Below are positions 1 to 7,401 of a stretch of DNA of 64,000 bases, piece by piece. Position 1 is the first letter of the stretch, and each line of letters begins with the position of its first letter. The notes beneath the pieces were generated by a model, which saw only the letters and a program-made list of their open reading frames with translations, was not told the origin of the DNA and did not search any database. A program made the translations under genes and the position numbers. This DNA is from Acidihalobacter ferrooxydans. GTDB lineage: Bacteria > Pseudomonadota > Gammaproteobacteria > DSM-5130 > Acidihalobacteraceae. The stretch lies in contig NZ_CP019434.1 of assembly GCF_001975725.1 (NCBI RefSeq), forward strand, positions 868,001-932,000, written 5' to 3'.

Positions 1-1
1 G

Positions 2-274
2 CACGAAGAACTGGAGAAGCGAACTCACCTGCGGGTGTATTTTGCCGACCCGCATAGCCCCTGGCAGCGACCGACCAATGAAAATACCCATGGCCTGCTG
101 CGCCAGTACTTCCCGAAGGGTACGGACTTGTCGCTCTACTCTCAGCAGTACTTGACCAAGGTGGCAGAGGAACTCAATAATCGACCCAGAAAAACTCTGG
201 GATTTCGCACGCCTGCCGAAGTGATGGCAGAGAAAATCAGCGCGTTAAACCGCAGTGTTGCGCTTCAAAATTGA
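2..274 (+). CDS. IS30-family transposase, C-terminal part (5' end outside window)
   Basis: The open frame enters from the left edge (frame starting at base 2) and ends with TGA at 272-274, giving about 90 residues. It shows the C-terminal catalytic signature of IS30 DDE transposases: YFADPHSPWQR, then TNENTHGLLRQYFPKGTDLS, where the Glu of NEN is part of the DDE triad, followed by LNNRPRKTLGF. IS30 transposases bind the terminal inverted repeats and catalyse copy-out/paste-in transposition. The bases after the stop (about 245-275, TTGCGCTTCAAAATTGAAAC) look like the right end of the element. Whether the copy is intact cannot be judged because the N-terminal part lies outside. Confidence 0.85.
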   Translation, partial: HEELEKRTHLRVYFADPHSPWQRPTNENTHGLLRQYFPKGTDLSLYSQQYLTKVAEELNNRPRKTLGFRTPAEVMAEKISALNRSVALQN

Positions 275-312
275 AACCGCCTATTAAATATAAAAACGAT
301 GATTGATCATAG

Positions 313-804
<492 letters not shown>

Positions 805-819
805 TCGCTCGGCGCGTAG

Positions 820-2313
820 CTACAGACTCGGCGGCAGAAATTGCAGTGAACTTGGCAACGGCTGTTTTAGTGACTGGCCGTCCCGGTGTTTCTTCAGCCA
901 CATGAGAATGTCGTAATAGCTGCGGATGTTTTGCACGTAGGTGACAGCCTCACGCCCGCGTGCGTAGCCATTCCTTGTCAGGCTGTACCATTTACGCTGG
1001 GTCAGCAACGGGAGTATGTCCTTGATCGCGGTCCAGCTATTCTGATTTTTGCCCAGTTTTCTGGCGATCGCCATCGCGTCGAGTATGTGCCCGAAACCGA
1101 CGTTGTACGAGGCCAGAGCGAACCACATACGATCCGGTTCCTTCACGCTCTGAGGGATCCAGCCCAGCACTTCGTCCAGATAGGCTGCCCCGCCCATCAC
1201 GCTTTCTTCCGGGTCCACAAGGTTCTTGACGCCAAGATGCGCGGCGGTGGGAGGGGTCAGCATCATCAGTCCGCGCACGCCGGTCGGCGATACCGCATTC
1301 GGATTCCAATGCGATTCCTGATAGCTCTGGGCGGCCAGCAGGCGCCAGTTGATGTGATATTTTTTCCCGGCCGCCTTGAATAGGGGAATCCATTTCGGTA
1401 GACGCGTCTCGACATATTTCATGAAAGTAAAGGTACCGACGTAGTCGTAATTACGCACATGCCCGTAATAACGCTCCGTGATCCTGTGCAGCGTCCCGTC
1501 CTTCTTGATCTTGGCAAAAAATTTTACTGTCGCATCGTAGAGGCTGTTATCTCCATTTTTTCGCATCGCCCAGGCCAGTTTCTGTGGCTTACCGAGGTTG
1601 AAGGCGGCAACAAGCTGCGGATAGTACCGGCGGTTGAGCATAAAGTCGTTCGAGTCGTCGATGGTGTAATCGATCTGGCCCTTGTAGACGCGGTAGAGCA
1701 GTTCTTCGGCGCTCGTGTTCAGCGAGGTTCGCCAGCTCAGGCCGGGGTACTTTTTTTTCAGTGCCTGAAGGCGTGCGGAGAAACTGCTGTTTGCCAGCAC
1801 CGTGATGGTTTTTCCGATCAGATCCTTGACGCTTCGTGGCCGGCGGCGGCCAGAAAGGTATATAACCTGTTGCGTAATCGTCTGATAAGTCGGTCCGAAT
1901 CTCACAGCCTGCTCGCGCTGCGGGGTTTTGGCGATGCCTGCGGCGGCCAGTTCCACACGACCATATTCCACCATTGACAAGATGTTGCTCCCGTTGTGCG
2001 GGAACACCCATCGGACCTTCACGCCAAGATACCGGGCGAACGCCTCGACCAGATCGTACTCAAAACCCGTCGGTCCGCTCGGGCCCTGGTAATACGTGGT
2101 GGGGCCGTTGCGCGTGGCAACGACAAGCGTGCCGGATGCCTTGATCCGGGCCAGTTCGCTTGGCGGGGTGTTGGAAAAAACATACGCCAGCGCGACCATC
2201 ACGATCAGCAGAAAAACTAAAACCTCGATTCTGCGGATGAGCCGACGCTGTAGTAGCCGCTGATTGCGTCGGTTGACCGAGGGCTTCGGTGGTGGCGGAT
2301 TATCGTTCGTCAT
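820..2313 (-). CDS. mltF: Membrane-bound lytic murein transglycosylase F
   Basis: MltF cleaves the MurNAc-GlcNAc bond of peptidoglycan, forming 1,6-anhydro ends, at the cell envelope. The 497-residue protein has a basic cytoplasmic tail and one hydrophobic segment (about residues 30-46), an SBP_bac_3-type periplasmic-binding domain (about 55-285) and a C-terminal SLT lysozyme-like domain. The catalytic glutamate is Glu333 in the SYQESHWNP motif, followed by TGVRGLMML. This two-domain order is the MltF hallmark and separates it from MltC or Slt. The N-terminus is more basic and proline-rich (NPPPPKP) than usual and looks like an uncleaved anchor rather than a signal peptide. Confidence 0.93.
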   Translation of the reverse strand: MTNDNPPPPKPSVNRRNQRLLQRRLIRRIEVLVFLLIVMVALAYVFSNTPPSELARIKASGTLVVATRNGPTTYYQGPSGPTGFEYDLVEAFARYLGVKVRWVFPHNGSNILSMVEYGRVELAAAGIAKTPQREQAVRFGPTYQTITQQVIYLSGRRRPRSVKDLIGKTITVLANSSFSARLQALKKKYPGLSWRTSLNTSAEELLYRVYKGQIDYTIDDSNDFMLNRRYYPQLVAAFNLGKPQKLAWAMRKNGDNSLYDATVKFFAKIKKDGTLHRITERYYGHVRNYDYVGTFTFMKYVETRLPKWIPLFKAAGKKYHINWRLLAAQSYQESHWNPNAVSPTGVRGLMMLTPPTAAHLGVKNLVDPEESVMGGAAYLDEVLGWIPQSVKEPDRMWFALASYNVGFGHILDAMAIARKLGKNQNSWTAIKDILPLLTQRKWYSLTRNGYARGREAVTYVQNIRSYYDILMWLKKHRDGQSLKQPLPSSLQFLPPSL

Positions 2314-2325
2314 TATGCAAGGTAT

Positions 2326-2495
2326 TTTAAACCTAGATAATCCAATAGGAGAGGCGACCTGGCTTGATCATTGAATTTAAACATAAATTTTCTTCGCTTG
2401 GACATAGCGCAACGATGCCGTTCGCTGAAAAAATTCCTTGTGAATCCATATCTCTGCTCAATCATCGCCACGCCTACTGGAATATCCGGTTTAAA
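2326..2495. repeat. DR1 dispersed repeat, copy A (170 bp, terminal inverted repeats)
   Basis: The ends are imperfect inverted repeats: left TTTAAACCTAGATAATCCAA and, read on the other strand, right TTTAAACCGGATATTCCAGT. The interior (about 2388-2475: TTTTCTTCGCTTGGACAT, GCGCAACGATGCCG, then a GTGAATCC and CTCTGC core) recurs at 6943-7050, 35885-36044 and 51313-51492. It sits between the mltF start and tRNA-Ser, so it separates two promoters. No coding capacity is seen. It looks like a MITE-like or REP-like element. Confidence 0.7.
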
Positions 2496-2538
2496 CCTTT
2501 CTTAATGGCGTGCCGGCTTGCTACACTACGCGCCCTCT

Positions 2539-2631
2539 GGAGAGGTACCGAAGCGGTCACAACGGCACCGACTCGAAATCGGTTGGGGGCTTTACCGCCC
2601 CACGTGGGTTCGAATCCCACCCTCTCCGCCA
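2539..2631 (+). tRNA. tRNA-Ser (anticodon CGA)
   Basis: A 93-nt tRNA with encoded CCA. The acceptor stem GGAGAGG (2539-2545) pairs with CCTCTCC (2621-2627), followed by discriminator G and CCA. The anticodon CGA is at 2574-2576 and reads UCG. The long class II variable arm (GGTTGGGGGCTTTACCGCCC region) is diagnostic for serine. The T-loop GTTCGAATC is intact. The nearest possible -10 is TACACT at 2522-2527. An AT-rich stretch follows the 3' end, but no integrase gene or duplicated 3' end is visible. Confidence 0.97.
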
Positions 2632-3090
2632 TTCCTGATGCGAGTGCCTTTGTATATAAATAAAAATAAATAAAACAGTAATTTATGTGTTTTCGATTTC
2701 TTTTGCCAATGCCAGATTCGGCAAGCCCTTGCATGTGAGAGCATCCATCGTCCGAGCTGTGATCGACGCGTTTGATATGCCATTTCGCATTGCGGACCTG
2801 AGTCTGTATTCCTGACGCGAAGTGCGGGTGTGCAACAGGGGATTTATCACCCGCGCCGGGGAGTCTGCGATTCAGTCTGTCTGCTACTGCGGCCAGCATG
2901 AAAGAGTATTTTGCGCTGGATACCTTTGCGGCGCGTGAGGCTTTTCATGCGCACCTGGCAATGTTTGCCAGCGAAGGCGCGCTGGAACTGGCAGGTTATC
3001 TGGGCTGAACTTGAATCCCAAACCCGAAGCAGGGCGAATACAGCAAAGAGCGCAGGATGATGCGCCTCGGGTAGAAGAGGTGCTGCAGGT
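2632..3090. other. Gap without a recognisable gene
   Basis: The first 60 bases are AT-rich (TATATAAATAAAAATAAATAAA at 2653-2674), unlike the surroundings, and may contain the tRNA-Ser terminator. The rest has ordinary composition. One 36-codon reading frame (2898-3008) is listed separately. Antisense frames here are shadows of the tRNA. No RNA gene was recognised. Confidence 0.4.
2898..3008 (+). CDS. Possible 36-residue ORF, unrecognised
   Basis: ATG 2898 to TGA 3006-3008 encodes a short acidic/aromatic peptide beginning MKEYFALDTFAAREAFHAHL. I do not recognise the sequence, and there is no clear ribosome-binding site upstream. It reads like a helix of a folded protein rather than random translation, so it may be a remnant of a larger gene truncated at its 3' side. 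It could equally be chance. Confidence 0.15.
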   Translation: MKEYFALDTFAAREAFHAHLAMFASEGALELAGYLG

Positions 3091-3122
3091 TTGCGTCAAA
3101 AGTTGTACAAAACATATACAAT
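3091..3122 (+). promoter_or_regulatory. Putative MerR-type promoter/operator of the DUF1475 gene
   Basis: A -35-like TTGCGT (3091-3096) and a -10-like TATACA (3115-3120) are 18 bp apart. The spacer carries a dyad, TTGTA (3103-3107) and TACAA (3117-3121), 9 bp apart. Long-spacer promoters with the operator in the spacer are typical of MerR-family control. The central TACAAAACATA recurs in the dyad at 16840-16866. The function is inferred. Confidence 0.45.
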
Positions 3123-3202
3123 CATTTTTAAGAGCATATTCCGATGCCGGGAATATGACATCAAGAGATCCGTTTCATGCGTTTGCACAGGAGAATCGCT
3201 CT

Positions 3203-3538
3203 ATGCCTAAAGCCCGTTTGATCGCCGTTTTCCTGGTTATTCTGACGATCATCATTGCGGTGACCTCCTGGGCGACGAGTCATATGCCGTTCTGGAAGAC
3301 GCCAGAGTCGGTGGTGCTGCATCCGTGGTTTATCGCTACGCTGACGGATACGTATCTTGCGTTCTTTACTTTCTGGTTGTGGGTGGCCTACAAGGAAAAC
3401 TCCGTTCTGGCGCGCGTGGCCTGGCTGGTGTTGATTTTCGCGCTCGGGAATATGGCCATGGCTGCGTATGTGCTGATTCAGTTGGTTCGGCTGCCGCGCG
3501 GTGCGACGATCGAAACCCTGCTTCTGCGCCGCCAGTGA
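3203..3538 (+). CDS. DUF1475 family small membrane protein
   Basis: A 111-residue protein with a predicted N-terminal membrane helix (LIAVFLVILTIIIAVTSWA), a middle segment (WFIATLTDTYLAFFTFWLWVAY) and a third helix (VLARVAWLVLIFALGNMAMAAYVLIQL). The pattern, including PxSVVLHPWFIATLxDxYxxF, matches what I know of DUF1475, a family without an assigned reaction. ATG 3203 was chosen because CAGGAG lies at 3188-3193; the frame is open further upstream but without a better site. The stop overlaps a GTG start of the next gene (GTGA), so the two are probably translationally coupled. The dyad at 3103-3121 and its twin upstream of the FAD/DUF1365/Cfa operon suggest shared control. Confidence 0.75.
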   Translation: MPKARLIAVFLVILTIIIAVTSWATSHMPFWKTPESVVLHPWFIATLTDTYLAFFTFWLWVAYKENSVLARVAWLVLIFALGNMAMAAYVLIQLVRLPRGATIETLLLRRQ

Positions 3539-4077
3539 CCTGTCCGCCGCCAGCGCCACCCGAGACGCCACCGTCGCCGCGCGAGGGTTTCTGGCGTCGG
3601 CGCGTAGGGTCGGTCATCGTTGCGCAGCTCAGCCAGGGGGTGACGCCGGACAGGATCGCTTTCACGCTGGCGCTGGCCGTGGCGTTGGCGACCTTTCCCA
3701 TTCTTGGTTCGACGACGCTGCTGTGCGCGGCGGCAGGGTTTGCGCTGCGGCTCAATCAGCCGATTATCCAGCTTGCCAACTGGCTGTTTTATCCCTTGCA
3801 GTTGCTGCTGCTGATTCCGTTCTACCGGATGGGCGAATGGATTTTCGGCACGCCGCATCTTGCACTTTCGATTCCTCAGATGGTGGAGCGCTTCAATGCC
3901 GGGCCGCTCCGTTTCATAGCCGATTTCGGGGTCATTGCGCTGGGCGGTATCGGCGCCTGGTGTCTGACCGCGCCGGTGGTCGTGGCGGTGCTGTACGTTA
4001 TGTTGAGGCCGGTTTTGCGAGCGGTGGCCGTTCGTGTGTCGCGTGCGCGTGAGAGCGCCGCGACGCAGCGGCACTGA
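3535..4077 (+). CDS. DUF2062 domain-containing membrane protein
   Basis: With GTG 3535, which overlaps the stop of the preceding gene, the product is 180 residues. A short proline-rich start (PPPAPPETPPSP) precedes a DUF2062 region: GVTPDRIAFTLALAVALATF, then PILGSTTLLCAAAGFALRLN and NWLFYPLQLLLLIPFYRMGE. This is a small helical membrane domain of unknown function, often annotated near glycosyltransferase or lipid genes. A last hydrophobic segment (about residues 140-163) ends in a basic tail. The frame stays open upstream, but a longer start would run through the DUF1475 gene. The 188 bp to the next gene contain nothing I can name. Confidence 0.75.
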   Translation: MTCPPPAPPETPPSPREGFWRRRVGSVIVAQLSQGVTPDRIAFTLALAVALATFPILGSTTLLCAAAGFALRLNQPIIQLANWLFYPLQLLLLIPFYRMGEWIFGTPHLALSIPQMVERFNAGPLRFIADFGVIALGGIGAWCLTAPVVVAVLYVMLRPVLRAVAVRVSRARESAATQRH

Positions 4078-4265
4078 GTCGCAGCAGGCGGGGGCGTTGT
4101 GGTTTTTTCTGGTCGGTCGTCGGACGCAGGGCCATGTCGGGATCGTATGGCAGGGTGCGCGCCGGCGTCAGGGTCAAGGGCGGTGTCGACCGTTCGTCGC
4201 TTCTGCGGCGAGCGGCATGTCGGTCGGCTGTGCCGTGGTGGAGCTGCGTGCCGGGCGCGCCAGCA

Positions 4266-4808
4266 TCATTCTACCGTGCGTACTTTTTCCACGCGTTCGA
4301 TGATGACGCTCTGCTGTTTTCTGTCGATCCGATAATACGGAATCGCAAGGTTGCGGGGTGCGGGCTGGAATTTCTGCACGCGACCGGCTGCATCGTACTG
4401 CGAGCCGCAGCAGGGGCAGGCAAAGCCGCAGCTGCTCGGGCAACCGCCAAACGCGATCGGGCAGCCGTCGAAGGTGCAATGATTGACCATAACCAGGAAT
4501 TCGGGATCTCGCGAGCGCCAGGGATTTTTCGCGTAGGCCGGTTGTTGCGAGTGCTGTGAATCCGGGTCGGCGAGGTTGGCGGTCTGCTGCTTCAGAGCGC
4601 TGATCATGCCTGCATCGCGGCGCAGCAGCAGGATGGGGTAGCCGTCCACATGGATGGTGCGGGTTTTGCCCGTGTCCAGATGGTTCAGCGAAAGTGCATC
4701 GGATTTCGGGGTGGCTGCGAGCACGCGTCCCGCGCTGCCGGCAACGGCCGCGCCGATTGCGAGACGCAGTACGTTGCGTCGCGCCAGAGAGGTGCGTTTA
4801 TCAGTCAT
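4266..4808 (-). CDS. Tat-exported Rieske-like protein lacking both His ligands
   Basis: A 180-residue protein with a twin-arginine signal (LARRNVLRLAIGAAVAG, residues 8-24). The second half follows the Rieske fold of ubiquinol-cytochrome c reductase: EFLVMVNHCTFDGCP, then FACPCCGSQYDAAGRV and QPAPRNLAIPYYR. A normal [2Fe-2S] Rieske centre uses Cys-x-His...Cys-x-x-His. Here position 113 is Phe and position 134 is Cys, while Cys111, Cys116, Cys131 and Cys133 are kept, with extra Cys123 and Cys127. The cluster, if any, must be ligated differently. The gene lies 67 bp downstream of the ferritin-like gene on the same strand, probably in one transcript. No cytochrome b or c1 gene is nearby, so it is unlikely to be a bc1 subunit. 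Confidence 0.75.
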   Translation of the reverse strand: MTDKRTSLARRNVLRLAIGAAVAGSAGRVLAATPKSDALSLNHLDTGKTRTIHVDGYPILLLRRDAGMISALKQQTANLADPDSQHSQQPAYAKNPWRSRDPEFLVMVNHCTFDGCPIAFGGCPSSCGFACPCCGSQYDAAGRVQKFQPAPRNLAIPYYRIDRKQQSVIIERVEKVRTVE

Positions 4809-4875
4809 GGGAAGTCGATCCTGGTCGGAGAGAGACCGGCGCTCGGTGCGCCGGTCCGTGGAATGCCGATCCGCC

Positions 4876-5496
4876 TCAGATGAAGGCTACCGGCACGGGG
4901 TTCAGACCGAGCGCGCCGCGCAGCACGGCCCAGTGCATGGCCTCGTCGCCCTCGATACTGGCGGCGGCATGGGCCAGATCGGGCATGGTGAACTTCGGTA
5001 CCGTGCTCAGGTACGCCTTGGCCGCGCCTTCTTCCAGGCCGGCGGCATAGTGGAGCACGTCCGCCTGACTGTGCAGATTGCCGGCCGGAATGCCGTAGGC
5101 GGCGGCGAGTTTGCCGATGGGCGCGCTGAGCGGAGCTTTTTGCGCGACCGGCGTTGCGTTCAGTTCGGTGACGAGTTTTTTCAGCGCCGCGGCATGCTGC
5201 TTGTGCTGGCCCTGGAACTGGAGGGCCAGATCCAGCACCTTTTTGTCCTTGATCAGACCGCTTTCGGCGCCGACCTGATAGGCGGCGATGGCTTGATATT
5301 CGAGACCCAGTGCGACATTGAGCAGGGCCGCATTCTTGTTCTCGCTCATGCCGGTGGCCGCCATGCTGCCGCTGGCATTGGCGTTGGTGCAGCCGGCCAG
5401 AATGCCGGCAGCGGCGGCGCCGACTGACAGCACGGCGGTCGTGCGCAGAAAATTGCGGCGCGGCAGTTCGATTAAACGATCGTTTTCGGTGCTCAT
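4876..5496 (-). CDS. Tat-dependent ferritin-like domain lipoprotein
   Basis: A 206-residue protein. The N-terminus has a Tat motif (PRRNFLRTT) and hydrophobic core ending in lipobox LAGC, with Cys36 as predicted lipidated residue, so it should be folded in the cytoplasm and anchored outside it. The rest is a helical ferritin-like domain: NVALGLEYQAIAAYQ (Glu66), QFQGQHKQHAAAL (His98, His101) and a late DEAMHWAVLRGAL carrying Glu and His, which together could bind two metals. Ferritin-like proteins of this type occur in bacterial stress loci, but the substrate is unknown. It is divergent from an ECF sigma gene and followed by the Rieske-like gene, with GGGAGAAG just before the ATG. Confidence 0.8.
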   Translation of the reverse strand: MSTENDRLIELPRRNFLRTTAVLSVGAAAAGILAGCTNANASGSMAATGMSENKNAALLNVALGLEYQAIAAYQVGAESGLIKDKKVLDLALQFQGQHKQHAAALKKLVTELNATPVAQKAPLSAPIGKLAAAYGIPAGNLHSQADVLHYAAGLEEGAAKAYLSTVPKFTMPDLAHAAASIEGDEAMHWAVLRGALGLNPVPVAFI

Positions 5497-5527
5497 GGTA
5501 ATCTTCTCCCTTTGGAGTGGTTAATAG

Positions 5528-5547
5528 CGAGAGTTGCATGGCTCTCG
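5528..5547. promoter_or_regulatory. Inverted repeat in the divergent promoter region
   Basis: CGAGAG (5528-5533) and CTCTCG (5542-5547) are perfect inverted arms around an 8-bp centre, within the 78 bp between the ferritin-like gene and the ECF sigma gene. It may be an operator for either gene or a leader hairpin. I could not place convincing -35/-10 elements. Confidence 0.35.
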
Positions 5548-5574
5548 TAGGGCTGATTCGCAGGAGATCGCTGG

Positions 5575-6180
5575 ATGGATGCAGGGCAGGACACCGTGGC
5601 CGAAGCTGGCGTGGCCGCGCGCAATGCGGCGCTGGCCGATCTGCTCGCGCGCGTGGCGCTGCGGGATCGCAAGGCCTTCGAGACGCTCTATCGGGAAACG
5701 GCGCGGCATCTTTTGGGCGTTGTGCTGCGAATAGTCGATGAGAGAGCTGCTGCTGAAGATGTGTTGCAGGAGCTTTTCGTCGAGGTCTGGAGCAAGGCCG
5801 ACCGTTATCGGGTTGATCTTGCTGCGCCGATGACCTGGCTGCGCATGCTGGCGCAACGGCGCGCGATCGATCATCGCCGTCGGCGCACGGCGGCCGGCGC
5901 GCACCGGGTGGACGACGACACCGATCCTGACAGCCTGCAAGGCATGTCCGGATCGCCCGAATCGCTGAGTGAAGATGGGCTGTGGAACCGGCATTTGAAT
6001 GAATGCCTGGAAGAACTGCCCGAGGCGCAACGCGAAGTCGTGGTGCTGATTTATGTGCATGGCTGGACGCAGCAGGAATTGGTCGAACGGCAGGGCAGTC
6101 CGCTCGGGACGGTGAAAAGTTGGGCGCGTAGAGGGCTTCAGGCCCTGCGCGCCTGTGTAGAACGCATCTCGGATAGGTGA
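5575..6180 (+). CDS. ECF-type RNA polymerase sigma factor
   Basis: A 201-residue sigma-70 family protein of the extracytoplasmic function class. Region 2 spans FETLYRETARHLLGVVLRIV and AAEDVLQELFVEVWSKADRY, followed by PMTWLRMLAQRRAIDHRRRR (core binding, -10 recognition). Region 4 has LPEAQREVVVLIYVHGWTQQ and the recognition helix GTVKSWARRGLQALR. ATG 5575 has CAGGAG at 5561-5566. The next gene, 7 bp downstream, encodes a RskA-type anti-sigma factor, the usual partner. The divergent Tat-exported ferritin-like/Rieske-like pair is the most obvious candidate target, which is inference. Confidence 0.92.
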   Translation: MDAGQDTVAEAGVAARNAALADLLARVALRDRKAFETLYRETARHLLGVVLRIVDERAAAEDVLQELFVEVWSKADRYRVDLAAPMTWLRMLAQRRAIDHRRRRTAAGAHRVDDDTDPDSLQGMSGSPESLSEDGLWNRHLNECLEELPEAQREVVVLIYVHGWTQQELVERQGSPLGTVKSWARRGLQALRACVERISDR

Positions 6181-6187
6181 CAGGAAC

Positions 6188-6865
6188 GTGGATTGGAGCA
6201 ACGAACGCAGACGGGATGCACTGGCGGCCGATTACGTGCTCGGACTGCTGCAGGGGCGTGCGCTGGCGCGCTTCGAGCGGCGCATGCAAGAGGATACGGA
6301 TTTGCAGCGCCGCGTCTGGGCATTGCGCGAGCGTCTGGACCCCTTGCTGCAGGGCGAGCCACGCGAGCCTTCGGCTGCGGTCTGGCAGCGTATCGAGCAG
6401 GAACTCGGCTGGGCACCGAAGCGGCGTCCGTGGGCCTGGTTCGAGCGGTTATCGCTGGCCGCGGCCGTGTTCGCGCTGGTCGCGGCCATCGGTCTGGGCG
6501 TGTATGTGCAGACACGGCCCTCAACGCCACCGAGCGGGCGCATGCTGGCTGTGCTGCACAACACCGACAAGCGTCAGGTGTTGCGCGTGAATCTGGCCGC
6601 GGACGGGCGCGGCGTGACGGTGGTCGCGCTGCACCCGCTGACTGTACCGAAAGGGCGCAGTCTGGAACTGTGGGCCTTGCCCAAGAAAGGCGCGCCGATT
6701 GCCGTGGGTCTGCTGAATCCGAAGCCAGGGCAGATCCAGCACTACCCGTTGCATGCCGCCGTGGCAGAACTTGGCGGCTTTGCGGTCAGCGTGGAGCCGC
6801 CGGGCGGTTCACCCAAGCCGGTGCCGACCGGCCCGATCGTCTATCAGGGGGTGGCGATCAGCTGA
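6188..6865 (+). CDS. RskA-type anti-sigma factor
   Basis: A 225-residue protein with the anti-sigma domain in the first 90 residues (DALAADYVLGLLQGRALARF, then ERRMQEDTDLQRRVWALRER). A single membrane helix follows (LSLAAAVFALVAAIGLGVYV, about residues 97-116). The C-terminal RskA domain lies outside (MLAVLHNTDKRQVLRV, GRSLELWALPKKGAPIAVG, GGFAVSVEPPGGS). It should hold the preceding ECF sigma factor at the membrane until an envelope signal releases it. The start is GTG 6188, 7 bp after the sigma stop, with ACAGGAAC just upstream. No zinc-binding HxxxCxxC motif is seen, as is common in this subfamily. Confidence 0.9.
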   Translation: MDWSNERRRDALAADYVLGLLQGRALARFERRMQEDTDLQRRVWALRERLDPLLQGEPREPSAAVWQRIEQELGWAPKRRPWAWFERLSLAAAVFALVAAIGLGVYVQTRPSTPPSGRMLAVLHNTDKRQVLRVNLAADGRGVTVVALHPLTVPKGRSLELWALPKKGAPIAVGLLNPKPGQIQHYPLHAAVAELGGFAVSVEPPGGSPKPVPTGPIVYQGVAIS

Positions 6866-6942
6866 ACGACGGGTGCGCATTTTGCCCTGGCGGGCAGCGG
6901 CGGGAAGGGCGCCGCTGCACGCCAAGGCGTTAATCTCAGCGG

Positions 6943-7050
6943 CTTCTTCGCTCGGGCATCGCGCAACGATGCCGCTTGCTGAAGAAAATTTTCCTGTGAA
7001 TCCAACTCTTTGCACAATCATCACCGCGCCTAATGGATTGTCCGGCTGAA
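6943..7050. repeat. DR1 dispersed repeat, copy B (left end missing)
   Basis: This 108-bp stretch matches the right two-thirds of DR1: TTCTTCGCTCGGGCATCGCG, GCAACGATGCCGCTTGCTGA, CTGTGAATCCAACTCTTTGC and the terminal GCGCCTAATGGATTGTCCGG. The left inverted end seen in copies A and D is absent. It lies 77 bp after the anti-sigma stop. Confidence 0.65.
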
Positions 7051-7401
7051 TCAAGAGACCCGCGAGACCGGCGGGAATTTGCGAAACATAGGGATTGCTC
7101 CCCCGAGGGACTATCCGGATTAAACGATAAAAGATATATGCATTTATTATTGTCGATGGATCGCATGGTTAATATCGATTATTACTTATCGTTGGAAGCT
7201 GATAATTTTCCCCCGCATTCATGAAACAGCAGTCGTACGAACGCATCCCGTATATGCGTCGATGCTGCAACTATAGACAGGAGCCTGGGCGGGGGTGGCG
7301 CGGACTGCCGTCGGGAATCGGGCTCTGATACAAAGGCTGTTGCCGCACATGTGGCATCGCGCGCAGAGCGTGTGATGCCTTAAAGAGGAGCCTGTCGGAC
7401 A
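7051..7401. promoter_or_regulatory. AT-rich leader of the dab operon
   Basis: Bases 7051-7092 (AGAGACCCGCGAGACCGGCG region) resemble the right part of DR2 (47395-47440). Then 7121-7215 is strikingly AT-rich and holds an 8-bp inverted pair, AACGATAA (7123-7130) and TTATCGTT (7186-7193), about 55 bp apart. This is a reasonable place for an activator site such as a LysR-type regulator. The 180 bp before dabB include the palindrome CACATGTG, and the ribosome-binding site AAGAGGAG is at 7383-7390. No ORF is convincing. Confidence 0.4.

Noticed and set aside
2474-2899. Minus-strand frame containing AERVGFEPTWGG
   Set aside because: This is the translated antisense of tRNA-Ser, a common false protein.
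4266-4808. Assignment as a bc1 complex Rieske subunit
   Set aside because: Both His ligands are missing and no cytochrome b or c1 gene is adjacent.
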